Positions 49,792 through 58,378 of a stretch of DNA of 64,000 bases are shown here, one piece after another. Source of the DNA: Deinococcus gobiensis I-0 (GTDB lineage: Bacteria; Deinococcota; Deinococci; Deinococcales; Deinococcaceae); the NCBI RefSeq assembly GCF_000252445.1, contig NC_017771.1, positions 62,001 through 126,000 on the forward strand, read 5' to 3'. The stretch's first letter is position 1, and every line of letters begins with the position of its first letter. The notes under the pieces were generated by a model. The model worked only from the letters and a program-made list of their open reading frames with translations, was not told the origin of the DNA and ran no database searches. A program made the translations under genes and the position numbers.

Positions 49792-50514
49792 TTGGAACTC
49801 GCCAATCTGATGCAACCCCTGGCCGTGTTACAGGACGCCCACCCCGAGCATCGAGCCGCCCTGCTGCCGGCCGTCCTCGCGTCCGCCTTCGCCCTGGACA
49901 CGGCGGCTCCACTCCTAACTGCTGGTCATGAGGACCCGCTCTGGCCCCTGCTCCTCAAGCTCTGGACCCCGGAGACCCATCAAGCCCGGCGGCGTGGCCG
50001 CCGCCCTGCGCCACGCCGGACCTCCCCCCATCCCTTTCCCCTCCACTTCTCCCTGCATGTTCTAGGGATGAACAGCGTTGGCGTGGGGAGCCTCGTCGAA
50101 CAGCACATCCTCTTCCTCGAGGTTCCCACCTTTCTCCTGGGAGAAGTCGTCGATCACCCGGACGACTTCACGGCCGACCCGGTGCTGGCCCTCTCCGCTG
50201 GAGCGTATCGGCGCCGGGACCTGCCGGTGCCGGACCTGCTGCGGGCCTATGAAGGCTTAGCTCATCTGGGCATCGACCAGGGCGCCGCGTCGTATCTGTG
50301 TGGGTCTGTCCCTGCCCCCGAGCTGCTTGAGCTGATCACCTGGGTGTACCGCAAACGCCACGTCCTGCGCAGCCCGGCCGCGGTGTTCTGGAGTCTGCTG
50401 AAGCAGCACGATCCGATCACCGACCGGCACTTCCGCACGGGCAGCAGGGCGGAGGAAGCCAGTGGGTATTCACCTTCAGTCGACACGCGCGCTCCGAGAA
50501 AAGAGGCTCTATGA
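49789..50514 (+). CDS. hypothetical protein, 241 aa
   Basis: MLELANLMQPLAVLQDAHPE and SVGVGSLVEQHILFLEVPTF. Alpha-helical and soluble. A Pro/Arg-rich middle (RRRGRRPAPRRTSPHPFPLH) may mark a linker or a local frameshift. Not recognised. Overlaps a short frame that follows (ATGA). Confidence 0.6.
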   Translation: MLELANLMQPLAVLQDAHPEHRAALLPAVLASAFALDTAAPLLTAGHEDPLWPLLLKLWTPETHQARRRGRRPAPRRTSPHPFPLHFSLHVLGMNSVGVGSLVEQHILFLEVPTFLLGEVVDHPDDFTADPVLALSAGAYRRRDLPVPDLLRAYEGLAHLGIDQGAASYLCGSVPAPELLELITWVYRKRHVLRSPAAVFWSLLKQHDPITDRHFRTGSRAEEASGYSPSVDTRAPRKEAL

Positions 50515-50717
50515 CTCCCATCACCGAAGTTGAAGGATTGGGTGATAAGCAGCCCAAGCCCGCTGGAACCTGGGGTTGGTACGGGGCCTATAACCCGGCG
50601 CATCATCGTCATGCGCCCTTAGTGCTGTTCAGCATCGGGGTGTGCCAATGTCTGCCTAAGGAGAGCAACGGCGTGAAGCGGGGCGCGTGTCGCACGCTTC
50701 ACAGGGTGGGTCGGTGA
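50511..50717 (+). CDS. possible small protein, 68 aa
   Basis: ATG overlaps the previous stop. MTPITEVEGLGDKQPKPAGT has no family; the last part is Arg/Cys-rich. It may be an artefact. Confidence 0.3.
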   Translation: MTPITEVEGLGDKQPKPAGTWGWYGAYNPAHHRHAPLVLFSIGVCQCLPKESNGVKRGACRTLHRVGR

Positions 50718-51089
50718 CGTACAAGTCGTCTAAGGGCAGTCCCAAGCATTCATCGACCCACAGGAAGTGGCCCAGGCCATCGACGCTTGTTCCAAGACGC
50801 CCTCACCGCTCTCGACGTCGCCAGACGCACTTGCGCTGAGTAGAGATGAGAAGGCTTTTGGGAAGCGGAAGTCGACGCTTCTCTTGAGAAACAGGTCATC
50901 AGACCTAGATGAATACCATCCACCCCACCTCTGTGACATTCAGATACTCCGGAGGTGTAAACACGGAGAGCAACAAGTCAAACTCTAAAAAACGCTCAGC
51001 TCGGTCAGTAGCTACATTGCGACGAACAGGTTCGTGAACCCTCATCGTGAGTCAGCAGCGAAGAGACAACGTCTTGTCAGGTCAACCCG
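50718..51089. other. region without a recognisable gene
   Basis: 372 bp. One frame (50767-50988) has weak coding character but no motif, and the reverse strand shows an equally weak one. Composition shifts to lower GC. It lies at the boundary of the sulfurtransferase island. Confidence 0.5.
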
Positions 51090-51293
51090 TCACCGCCGGA
51101 ACAGGCTCCGCAACAGGGTGAACACCACATAGAACGTGCAGAAGTAACCCGCAATGCCGGCGATCAGCGAGAGCCACCAGGGCCAGTTCAATCCCAACCA
51201 GACAGCCAGAAGGATAAAGCAGGCCAAGTAGCCCGCGACCAGCACAGCCCACCGGCGGGCCTTGTCGACAGGGGTCCAAGAATTCAGGTCCAT
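51090..51293 (-). CDS. small membrane protein, 67 aa
   Basis: Starts MDLNSWTPVDKARRWAVLVA with two hydrophobic helices (AGYLACFILLAVWLGL; LSLIAGIAGYFCTFYVVFT). ATG 51293 is preferred because the upstream frame has no promoter. Located beside the sulfurtransferase gene, same strand. Confidence 0.6.
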   Translation of the reverse strand: MDLNSWTPVDKARRWAVLVAGYLACFILLAVWLGLNWPWWLSLIAGIAGYFCTFYVVFTLLRSLFRR

Positions 51294-51373
51294 TGTGATT
51301 CTCCTCCGCCTGCCCGCACAGACAAGCGTGATGCCACTGGATGAGTCCACCCAGATTCAGGCAAAGATGGGTC

Positions 51374-52246
51374 TTAAGGGTGGGGACTCTTCTCGATCGG
51401 GACGCCGACAGCATTTCCCCATTCAGTCCAGCTGCCGTCGTAATTTGTGACCTCCGGATAGCCGAGCAGCTGGGTGAGCACAAACCAGGTGTGACTGCTC
51501 CGTTCGGCGATTCGGCAATACGTCACGACTTGCTGCGATGGATGGATTCCAGCCGCCTCATATAACCGCTGTAGCTGCTCTGCGGGTTTAAACGTGCCAT
51601 CGTACCGAACGGCCATCGCCCAGGGGACGTTGACCGCTCCTGGAATGTGTCCACCACGCAGCACGCCCTCCTGCGGGTAGTCAGGCATATGGGTCACCGT
51701 CCCGGCATATTCGTCCGGGCTACGGACATCCACCAGCGCCCCGGTCCCTTCGTGTACCAGGTGGAGACGTTGGCGGACCTCGTCTCTGTAGATACGCAGT
51801 CGCTCGTCGCGCTTCCCCACCGGGTAGGTGGTCGGTGTGACCTCCGGTGCTTCACGGCTCAGGTCGAAACCATCCGCAATGAGCTTCTGTCGGCCACCAT
51901 TGACGAGTTTCAAGTGCTGGTGGCCGTTGTAGCGCAGAACCCAGAAGGCGTAAGTCGCCCACCAGTTGCTCTTATCACCGTACAGCACGACCGTCGTTTC
52001 AGGGGTGATCCCCAAACGACTCATCAGACTGGCGAAGGCTTCCGGAGCAATGAAGTCACGAATGACCGGGTGCCACAAGTCCCGCCGGCTATCGAGCCGC
52101 AGAGCGCCAGGAACATGGCCTGTGTCGTACAGCGCCCCGTCCTCACTGGCCTCCAGCACCCGGATATCCGGGTCCAGATGATGTTGAGTCAGCCACATCG
52201 TGTTCACGAGGACGTCGTGCGTGTAGGAGCGGGGAGATAGGCTCAT
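51374..52246 (-). CDS. thiosulfate/mercaptopyruvate sulfurtransferase (two rhodanese domains), 290 aa
   Basis: Tandem rhodanese domains. The N-terminal one ([20 protein letters not shown]) has lost its Cys, the C-terminal one carries the active-site loop [12 protein letters not shown], a CRxxxR-type loop with the persulfide Cys. The [15 protein letters not shown] end is typical. The enzyme transfers sulfane sulfur, for example to cyanide or in sulfur metabolism. Divergent from a LysR regulator (208 bp apart), which probably controls it. Confidence 0.87.
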   Translation of the reverse strand: MSLSPRSYTHDVLVNTMWLTQHHLDPDIRVLEASEDGALYDTGHVPGALRLDSRRDLWHPVIRDFIAPEAFASLMSRLGITPETTVVLYGDKSNWWATYAFWVLRYNGHQHLKLVNGGRQKLIADGFDLSREAPEVTPTTYPVGKRDERLRIYRDEVRQRLHLVHEGTGALVDVRSPDEYAGTVTHMPDYPQEGVLRGGHIPGAVNVPWAMAVRYDGTFKPAEQLQRLYEAAGIHPSQQVVTYCRIAERSSHTWFVLTQLLGYPEVTNYDGSWTEWGNAVGVPIEKSPHP

Positions 52247-52443
52247 TTCATCCTCTACTTTGTCAGTTCGCGCTGACGCCATGAAGATACTGAGGTGCGT
52301 CTCTTCTCTCAATAAAGCGGGCGTACGAACAGATATTGGAATTCCGGATAACTGAGCAAGATGCGGACTGAGCCAGCAACTTTCGGTCAAGCAGACTGCC
52401 CTGTCGTCATCGGATTTTCCGATAACCAGTGTCTTCGTGTCGG

Positions 52444-52449
52444 TATGCT
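52444..52449 (+). promoter_or_regulatory. -10 box of the lysR gene (leaderless)
   Basis: TATGCT, five nt before ATG 52455. Confidence 0.55.
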
Positions 52450-52454
52450 GGGGC

Positions 52455-53351
52455 ATGCGCTTGGACCCGGACTACCTGGTGACCTTCAGTGTGGTTGCTG
52501 AGTATGGCAATATCAGCCGCGCGGCCGAAGCACTTCGCCTCAGTCAACCCGCCGTCAGTGGCCAGCTCAAAACCCTACAGGACGTCGTGGGCGAGCGGCT
52601 CTACACCCGGACCGCCTACGGGGTCACCCTGACTGATGCGGGGCACGACCTCCTGCGGTACGCCCGGGTCATTGCCACCACACTTTCAGGGGCAGCTGAA
52701 TATCTCGCGACCCGACAGGTCCACAGCCGGCCTTTGCGACTCGGCCTCTCCTGGACGCTCAGTACCTACGCAGTTCAGGTGGCCTCGTATGCCCACCGTG
52801 AAGGGCACCAAGTTCGCATCATCAGCGGACATTCCGCGAGCCTCATCGAGGCGCTCGCTTTGGATCAATTGGATGCCGCTTTGATCGTCCATCCGCGCAC
52901 CTCCCTTCCTCCCGCGTTCAGTGTCCACCCATTCAGTTCCGAAGAACTCTGCCTGCTGGTACCGGCCGGGCATGAGCTGGAGCAACGCGGATCTACGCCC
53001 CTCCTGGCCGCTGCGCAAGAAGTCTTCGTGTGGCCGATGGTAGGCAGCACCGTAGTTCGCCATGCCGAGCAGTTGCTGAACGATGCCACTGTCATGCCAG
53101 ATCTGCAGTTCGAGCTCGGCAGCCTCACCGCCGTTCGGGAGGCATTGGTGCGCGGGATAGGCGTCACGATTCTGCCCCCAGGGGTGGCGCGGCCGGAGAT
53201 TGATGCGGGGCAGGTCACCCCAGTGCTGATTGAGGCGTTGAACGTGACCGTCTCATACGTGGTCGTCACTCCGAGTGACGTGATCGGTCGGGCTGAATCG
53301 CGCCGTCTTCTGGACCTGGTGCTGCACTCCAAGCGGCCCCCCCGGGAGTAA
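52455..53351 (+). CDS. LysR-family transcriptional regulator, 298 aa
   Basis: N-terminal winged HTH ([37 protein letters not shown]), then the substrate-binding domain with [20 protein letters not shown] and [15 protein letters not shown]. LysR proteins usually regulate the divergently transcribed gene, here the sulfurtransferase, in response to a small sulfur compound (inference). ATG 52455 is placed by the HTH and by the -10 box. Confidence 0.88.
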   Translation: MRLDPDYLVTFSVVAEYGNISRAAEALRLSQPAVSGQLKTLQDVVGERLYTRTAYGVTLTDAGHDLLRYARVIATTLSGAAEYLATRQVHSRPLRLGLSWTLSTYAVQVASYAHREGHQVRIISGHSASLIEALALDQLDAALIVHPRTSLPPAFSVHPFSSEELCLLVPAGHELEQRGSTPLLAAAQEVFVWPMVGSTVVRHAEQLLNDATVMPDLQFELGSLTAVREALVRGIGVTILPPGVARPEIDAGQVTPVLIEALNVTVSYVVVTPSDVIGRAESRRLLDLVLHSKRPPRE

Positions 53352-53683
53352 GGCACCCTCTGCAAGCTGTGCAGGGGTGCAACGACTAGACAGTGAGCGT
53401 CTGAACTGTTCTCGCACTGGTCAAACAGTGTTGAGGCTGCAGAGCGCAATTCACCGACTGAGTAAAAAACAGCCATTGAACAGGCTGGGCGACGTGGGCA
53501 AGTCACGGAGACCAAGCCGTTGCCAAGCCAAATGCGCCAAGCTCTGGCAACAATTTCCTCAGAGGTCTTGTCAATTAAGCTTGACACCCAGAGAGGTATA
53601 ATTTACTTTAAGTCAAGCAAACGCGACATTCGGTCAAGAAATCCGAATATCCAGAAGCCACTATCCCCACAAGGAGCGCCAAT
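53352..53683. other. 332-bp intergenic region with promoter-like palindrome
   Basis: GCTTGAC (53579-53585) and GTCAAGC (53612-53618) form an inverted repeat that encloses TATAAT (53597-53602). A TTGACA at 53581 is 10 bp from TATAAT, too near for a normal promoter, so the palindrome may be an operator over the -10 box of the esterase gene. The rest shows no gene. Confidence 0.5.
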
Positions 53684-55417
53684 ATGCAGCGGCTTTTTCC
53701 TCTTGCCATCATTGCCCTCACCACCCAACTCGCGGCAGCTCAGACCACCACCCTGCCTGCCGATCTTCAGGCGCGCTACGACACCTTGCGGCAGGCTTAC
53801 TTGACAGGCGATGCCCAGATGCTGCGCTCACTCTACGCAGCGGACGCGACGCTCCTGGACGTGAGCAATCAATCCATCCCCCTGGAAGCAGCCCTGGCGG
53901 CCTCGAGTGCCGAGACCCTGAAGGTCAGCAAGCTGGATATCCGCTTTCAAAGCGTAAAGCTTGACGATGAAAGGGCCACCGTCGTCAACCAGCAGGATAT
54001 GGGTGCGGAGAGCATCATGGACACTCTGCGGGTGCCCCTTCAGGTGACCGCTTTGGCCGAGGACATCTGGCGCAAGGTCAACGGCCAGTGGCTGATCACT
54101 GCCTCGCGGGTGCTCGAAAGCGAGACGCGGGTGGCCGGGCAGATCATCAAGCAGGTGGCCCCCCCATTACTGACCGACGCACAACTCGCTGAGCGCCGCA
54201 TGGCATTGCAGATGATGGCTCAACCTATCCGCTCCGTTGCCGCCGCCGCCCAGGACCCGGACTTTTCCTGGCTGACGGAGCTGACACGCGGTGCACGGCT
54301 GATCGGTGCAGGAGAGGGCAGTCACGGCACTGCCGAACACTTCCAGCTCAAGGACCGAATGTTCCGTGAGCTGGTACAACACCATGGCTTCACAGTCTTT
54401 GCCATCGAGGCTGACTTCGACGACGCGTATGAGGTAGACCGCTTCGTCAGGGGCGAGGGACCGAACGACCCGGACGCAGCCACCCGCGCCTTTGATTTCT
54501 GGACCTGGCAGACGCAGGAGGTCCGCGACCTTCTGGCCTGGATGCGCCAGTACAACGCTTCGCGGGGCGACAAAGCAGAGTTACGCGTGGTAGGCATCGA
54601 CATGCAAGATCCGAGCGGCAGCCTGGATCTGCTGACTCGCCTCGCGCCGCCAGACAGACGCGTACAGGCCGCCTTGAAGACGCTGGGCAGCGTGACGGCT
54701 CACGACTGGGCCACCCTGGCGGAGGGCACTCCCGAACGCCTCGCCGACTTGAGAATGCAGGTCGGCGAGTTGCAGGCCGCCCTGAGCACTCTGCCTCCCA
54801 GGACACCCCAGCGAGCCACTCTGCTGCACCTGGCCGAGACGATGCGGCAGGGCACGACGATGTTGACTAGCGGCGACCAGGATGCCAACCGCCTCAATCT
54901 GATCCGCGATGCAGCCATGTTCGGCAACACCCGCACGGCCCTGGATGTCCTCTTCCCTGGCCAGAAGGCCATGCTGTGGGCACACAACTTCCATATTTCC
55001 AAAGTTCCGGCGCAGGGCCAGTCCTATGTCAACCTCGGGCAGCACCTGGCTCGCGCCCTAGGAACGAGCTACCGCACAGTGGGCTTTTCGTTTGGTGATG
55101 GGGAATTACGCGCGGTTTCCGGTGATCCGGCGCAACAGGTAAAAGGTCCGGTGGTCCTGACTGCCGCCCCAGCGCCGCGTGACAGTCTCGATACCCTGAT
55201 CTCCGGGAACGCCCCTGCCATCTACCTGAACGTAGCGCAGGCCAGGCAAAACCCAGTGCTGAACGCCTGGCTTGCACAGCCAATCCGCATCGCATCCGTG
55301 GGGGCGGTGTACACACCAGGGCTACCCACCGGGGCAAACGTTGTGCTGCCACAGGCCTTCGACGGCGTGATCTTCGTGAAACGAAGTAGCGCCGCAGGAG
55401 CGCTGGGGAGGAAGTGA
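53684..55417 (+). CDS. secreted erythromycin-esterase-like protein, 577 aa
   Basis: Signal peptide MQRLFPLAIIALTTQLAAAQ. Residues ~25-150 look like an NTF2/SnoaL-type domain (RYDTLRQAYLTGDAQMLRSL YAADATLLDV). The remainder is the erythromycin esterase fold: GAGEGSHGTAEHFQLKDRMF (catalytic His motif), FAIEADFDDAYEVDRFV, AELRVVGIDMQDP and AMLWAHNFHISK. The fused N-terminal domain is unusual. Members hydrolyse macrolides or related esters; the natural substrate here is unknown. It is followed by a membrane protein and a small HTH regulator in one operon. Confidence 0.82.
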   Translation: MQRLFPLAIIALTTQLAAAQTTTLPADLQARYDTLRQAYLTGDAQMLRSLYAADATLLDVSNQSIPLEAALAASSAETLKVSKLDIRFQSVKLDDERATVVNQQDMGAESIMDTLRVPLQVTALAEDIWRKVNGQWLITASRVLESETRVAGQIIKQVAPPLLTDAQLAERRMALQMMAQPIRSVAAAAQDPDFSWLTELTRGARLIGAGEGSHGTAEHFQLKDRMFRELVQHHGFTVFAIEADFDDAYEVDRFVRGEGPNDPDAATRAFDFWTWQTQEVRDLLAWMRQYNASRGDKAELRVVGIDMQDPSGSLDLLTRLAPPDRRVQAALKTLGSVTAHDWATLAEGTPERLADLRMQVGELQAALSTLPPRTPQRATLLHLAETMRQGTTMLTSGDQDANRLNLIRDAAMFGNTRTALDVLFPGQKAMLWAHNFHISKVPAQGQSYVNLGQHLARALGTSYRTVGFSFGDGELRAVSGDPAQQVKGPVVLTAAPAPRDSLDTLISGNAPAIYLNVAQARQNPVLNAWLAQPIRIASVGAVYTPGLPTGANVVLPQAFDGVIFVKRSSAAGALGRK

Positions 55418-55848
55418 ACACAACGAAACAGTCCACCCGGGACCGGCAGTGGACCCGCACCCGACAGGCCGAACTGGCATACCAGGTGGTCTTCAGCGCC
55501 GTATTTCTGATAGGGATCTACTTCAGACCGTCCAGCGCCGTGTTCTGGCTGTTCAGCGCCGCCGTCATGCTGGGCGGCTTCGCCATTTGGATCTGGCAGT
55601 ACCGTGCCCTGGACGAACTAGGTAAAGCCCGCTTCGCCTTCAGCTGGATGGTGAGCGGGATGGTGTTCAGCTCGGGGGTGGCACTGGTACTCATGTGGGC
55701 GATCTACGACGCACTCAAGCGGGACCATACTCTGGAAAATGTTCCCAGCCTACCCTTCTGGCCGATGTACATCGTGTTGTGCGTGGGCCTCCTGACGATG
55801 TGGTTGACCAACCTCTACCTTCGCGGCCGAGATGGACGCGGAGGATGA
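55414..55848 (+). CDS. membrane protein with four helices, 144 aa
   Basis: GTG start overlapping the esterase stop (GTGA). Hydrophobic segments AYQVVFSAVFLIGIYF, AVFWLFSAAVMLGGFAIWIW, FSWMVSGMVFSSGVALVLM and MYIVLCVGLLTMWLTNLY. It resembles the membrane partner often encoded before small XRE regulators of the YozG type. Stop overlaps the next ATG. Confidence 0.65.
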   Translation: MNTTKQSTRDRQWTRTRQAELAYQVVFSAVFLIGIYFRPSSAVFWLFSAAVMLGGFAIWIWQYRALDELGKARFAFSWMVSGMVFSSGVALVLMWAIYDALKRDHTLENVPSLPFWPMYIVLCVGLLTMWLTNLYLRGRDGRGG

Positions 55849-56045
55849 AAAACCGTATCAAGGTGCTGCGCGCCGAGAATGATCTGACGCAAGCGCAACT
55901 GGCCGATCAATTAGATGTATCCCGCCAGACCGTCAACGCCTTGGAAACCGGCAAATACGATCCGAGCCTACCGCTGGCCTTCAAACTGGCGCGGCTGTTT
56001 GGGCGTCGCATTGAGGACATCTTTCTGGACGGCGATAGCGAATGA
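55845..56045 (+). CDS. small XRE-type regulator (YozG-like), 66 aa
   Basis: KNRIKVLRAENDLTQAQLAD QLDVSRQTVNALETGKYDPS: a complete helix-turn-helix with nothing else. Pairs of a membrane protein and this regulator are widespread. Possibly autoregulates the operon. Confidence 0.85.
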   Translation: MKNRIKVLRAENDLTQAQLADQLDVSRQTVNALETGKYDPSLPLAFKLARLFGRRIEDIFLDGDSE

Positions 56046-56111
56046 AGGAATGTACGACTGAAATTCCCTTAGAGGTCTAACTTACGATAATACTTTTTAG
56101 CATACTGAGGC

Positions 56112-56453
56112 ATGACTCTCCTTGCGACGTCAGCCCTTCAGAGCGCTCGCCCCTCGATGCTGACGCGTGCAGCCCAAGCCAATCCAGGTCTTCTCCTGAC
56201 GGGCTTCCTCGTCGTGCTCCTCCCCCTCACGCAGACGCTGCCCCTCTGGCCGGTCGTCCTCGGGGTGCTGGCGATCAGCCTCCTCCAGCAAAACTGGGCC
56301 AGAGACCAGCTGGTCCTCCCCCGCGCCCTCGCCTTCCAGGCCGTTGCCCTCCCCAGTGGATTCGCGGCCGCCGTGACCACCCAGGATTGCCTGACCGCCT
56401 TCGGCGCCGTGATGGGCATGATTCTCTTCGCCACCCTGATGGGTCGACGCTAA
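56112..56453 (+). CDS. membrane protein, 113 aa
   Basis: Two to three hydrophobic helices (LLLTGFLVVLLPLTQTLPLW PVVLGVLAISL, then AFQAVALPSGFAAAV, then FGAVMGMILFATLM). CATACT five nt before ATG suggests a leaderless start. Not recognised. Terminator follows. Confidence 0.6.
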   Translation: MTLLATSALQSARPSMLTRAAQANPGLLLTGFLVVLLPLTQTLPLWPVVLGVLAISLLQQNWARDQLVLPRALAFQAVALPSGFAAAVTTQDCLTAFGAVMGMILFATLMGRR

Positions 56454-56474
56454 CCTCTCACCCCACGACACATC

Positions 56475-56496
56475 GGCCCCTCGAGGGGCCATTTTC
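56475..56496 (+). terminator. hairpin terminator
   Basis: GGCCCCTCGAGGGGCC then ATTTTC. Confidence 0.65.
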
Positions 56497-56533
56497 ATGG
56501 CTCGTCCCTGAGGGTCATGCCGGTGGTGCACGA

Positions 56534-56562
56534 CCCTCCCCCTCACGGGGAGCGACGACGGC
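56534..56562 (+). promoter_or_regulatory. 5'-leader hairpin, copy 20
   Basis: CCCTC, stem CCCC/GGGG (TCAC loop); 12 nt to ATG 56563. Confidence 0.55.
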
Positions 56563-56943
56563 ATGTCCAGAGCTCACCTCTCCTCTGCCGAGCAACTTCG
56601 ACACGCCCTCCAGCTCCGCGAACTCAGCGGTCCTCCGCTCCGCGTGGCTGCGTTCAGACGCGAGCTGAAGCTGGGCCGTCAGGTCGTCTGCATCCACCGT
56701 GACCGTCCACGCGGCCCATGCCCGGCGGGTGCCCAGGAACCCATGATCCTGACGGTCGAGCGCATTCAGACAAAGACCGTCCGCTTTACGGAGCCTGATG
56801 GCGAGTTCCGTTGGTTCGGCTTCCCCACCCGCACGTGTGGGACACGCCTGGAGCATCTGAATGGTGGATTCGTACTCCAGCACCCCGAGGGCGATCGCCT
56901 GATCTACCACTGGCTGAACGGTGAGCTTCATGCCCAGGCCTAG
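56563..56943 (+). CDS. hypothetical protein, 126 aa
   Basis: MSRAHLSSAEQLRHALQLRE .. MILTVERIQTKTVRFTEPDG EFRWFGFPTRTCG. N-terminal helix then a beta-rich half. Not recognised. Overlaps the next gene by 14 nt. Confidence 0.6.
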   Translation: MSRAHLSSAEQLRHALQLRELSGPPLRVAAFRRELKLGRQVVCIHRDRPRGPCPAGAQEPMILTVERIQTKTVRFTEPDGEFRWFGFPTRTCGTRLEHLNGGFVLQHPEGDRLIYHWLNGELHAQA

Positions 56944-57493
56944 GAAGACGCCTGAGCAGGCCTCCATCGACAACGCCAAGAAATTCAATGCCCTACAGCG
57001 CGCCGCCCTCCCTCTCTTCATGGGTGCCGGCCTCGAAGCCCAGCTGCTTGAGCAAGGCCACGTACGCGACCGCGCCCCCGACCACCAGCTGCGGCTCCAG
57101 CAAGAATTGTGGGACCGTCTCGCTACCCATGCCGATCATTGCCGCGTGGTCGGCGAGGCCTTGCGGCGAGAGATGAAGGCCGCTGCCCCAGAGACCTATC
57201 GCCAGGATCTCCTCCGGCTGCGGTACCTGCGCGCGCGCTTCGGCTCTATGCGCCGTCCAACGTATAACTGCGATTTCTGGCGCACCGCCCTGCGCAAGGC
57301 ACTCTCTGTCGAGGACTTTCATGCCGCAGAACGCCGGGCCGATCCGACAGCCGCTCAGCGGCAGGCAGATCAGGCCTGGGTCGACGCGCAATTGGCGACC
57401 CACCGCAAAGCCAGAGAAGCACGCTCGAACATCCAGCCCACCCTCTGGCAGGCCGCAACCCCCCAGCCAACCAGAAACGACCACACCATGTGA
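56930..57493 (+). CDS. hypothetical helical protein, 187 aa
   Basis: MPRPRKTPEQASIDNAKKFN ALQRAALPLF .. HAAERRADPTAAQRQADQAW. Strongly helical and basic. Its final residues (TPQPTRNDHTM) are encoded by copy J of the promoter block. Alternative start GTG 56921. Confidence 0.6.
   Translation: MPRPRKTPEQASIDNAKKFNALQRAALPLFMGAGLEAQLLEQGHVRDRAPDHQLRLQQELWDRLATHADHCRVVGEALRREMKAAAPETYRQDLLRLRYLRARFGSMRRPTYNCDFWRTALRKALSVEDFHAAERRADPTAAQRQADQAWVDAQLATHRKAREARSNIQPTLWQAATPQPTRNDHTM
57467..57490 (+). promoter_or_regulatory. recurring promoter-like block, copy J
   Basis: CCAACCAGAAACGACCA followed by CACCAT, within the end of the previous coding region. It would drive the 57675 gene from ~180 bp upstream. 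Confidence 0.55.
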
Positions 57494-57674
57494 CTTGGGA
57501 GGCCTCGTTCTTCCGGTGCAATTTGTCCCTCTCTGGCAGAACGGATGTTCCGCCAGAACACCCATCTCAGAAGTGCCCAACTTCAATCCTTCTGCCCTGG
57601 TGAATCGCATGTCGTAATCCGCTTCCCTGTCCGCTTTCTCCCTCCTCCTTCATTCCACTCCTCGAGGTTCCACC

Positions 57675-58230
57675 ATGCGTAAATTCTTCTCGTCCACCCT
57701 GATCCTGATCGCCGCCATCACCGGAACGGCCAGCGCAGCTACGCCCACCACGCTCCTCAAGCTGCCGGCCACCTGTAGCGGCACGACCCTCGGTGAACTC
57801 GTCGCCTGCCGCCTCTCGATCTCCACGCTCGTCGGCCGCGACAAGTACGCCACGGGCAGCGCCATCGAGGACAAGACCCGCGAGGCCGTCGTCATCACCA
57901 ACGGCATCAAGGCCGGCGCGCCCCTGGGCATCTCCGAGGCCGCCGCCACCAGCTGGTGGGGGGGCGCAGATCGAAGCCAGCAAGCAGATTCAGCGCGGCG
58001 TCATCACCGGTGCCGAAAACGCTGGGCTGCCCCGCATCAATAAGGGGCCGAAGGTCGCCGATCTCCGCGGGGCGCTCGATACGCTCACCCTCAAGATGAA
58101 CGCCCTGTACGGCAAGTCGTGCAGCGACCAGGTCATCACCGACGCGGTCAAGGCCGACCCCAACGTGAATATCCCGGCCCTGCTGACGGCGGCCGGTGGT
58201 CTCCCCCGCTGCGTGATCGCCAGCCGGTAA
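57675..58230 (+). CDS. secreted protein, frame disrupted at a G7 tract
   Basis: Signal peptide MRKFFSSTLILIAAITGTAS. The first frame is good to ~57957 (GISEAAATSWWGG) and then turns into Arg/His-rich noise ending at 58043. Shifting by one base in the run of seven G (57958-57964) continues sensibly as AQIEASKQIQRGVITGAENA and ends at 58230 with ..AAGGLPRCVIASR. Intact length would be ~184 residues. Either a sequencing indel or true slippage at a homopolymer, which could be a phase-variation device. Confidence 0.65.
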
Positions 58231-58243
58231 CCTCCTCTCTTCA

Positions 58244-58266
58244 GGCCCCCGTGTGGGGCCTTTTTT
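58244..58266 (+). terminator. rho-independent terminator
   Basis: GGCCCCC-GTGT-GGGGCC with T6. Confidence 0.75.
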
Positions 58267-58284
58267 CATGGTGAGGATTGACAG

Positions 58285-58310
58285 CCCACCAGAATCACCT
58301 CAGCCACTCG
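58285..58310 (+). promoter_or_regulatory. recurring promoter-like block, copy K (degenerate)
   Basis: CCCACCAGAATCACCTCAGC, preceded by TTGACA at 58278-58283. No clear -10 hexamer. The leader hairpin and start of the Gam-like gene follow. Confidence 0.45.
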
Positions 58311-58345
58311 CCGCCTTCCTCCAAACCATCCCCGACCTTCAGCTT

Positions 58346-58378
58346 CCCTCCCCGCCCCCGGCGGGAAAAACTGTCCAT
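58346..58378 (+). promoter_or_regulatory. 5'-leader hairpin, copy 21
   Basis: CCCTC, stem CCCGC/GCGGG (CCCCG loop); 13 nt to ATG 58379. Confidence 0.55.

Noticed and set aside
52865..53587. 240-codon minus-strand frame opposite lysR
   Set aside because: Antisense shadow; the plus-strand LysR protein is unmistakable.
30074..58378. Recurrent hairpins taken for a CRISPR array
   Set aside because: Copies are kilobases apart, differ in sequence, and lie at start codons; there are no regular spacers or cas genes.
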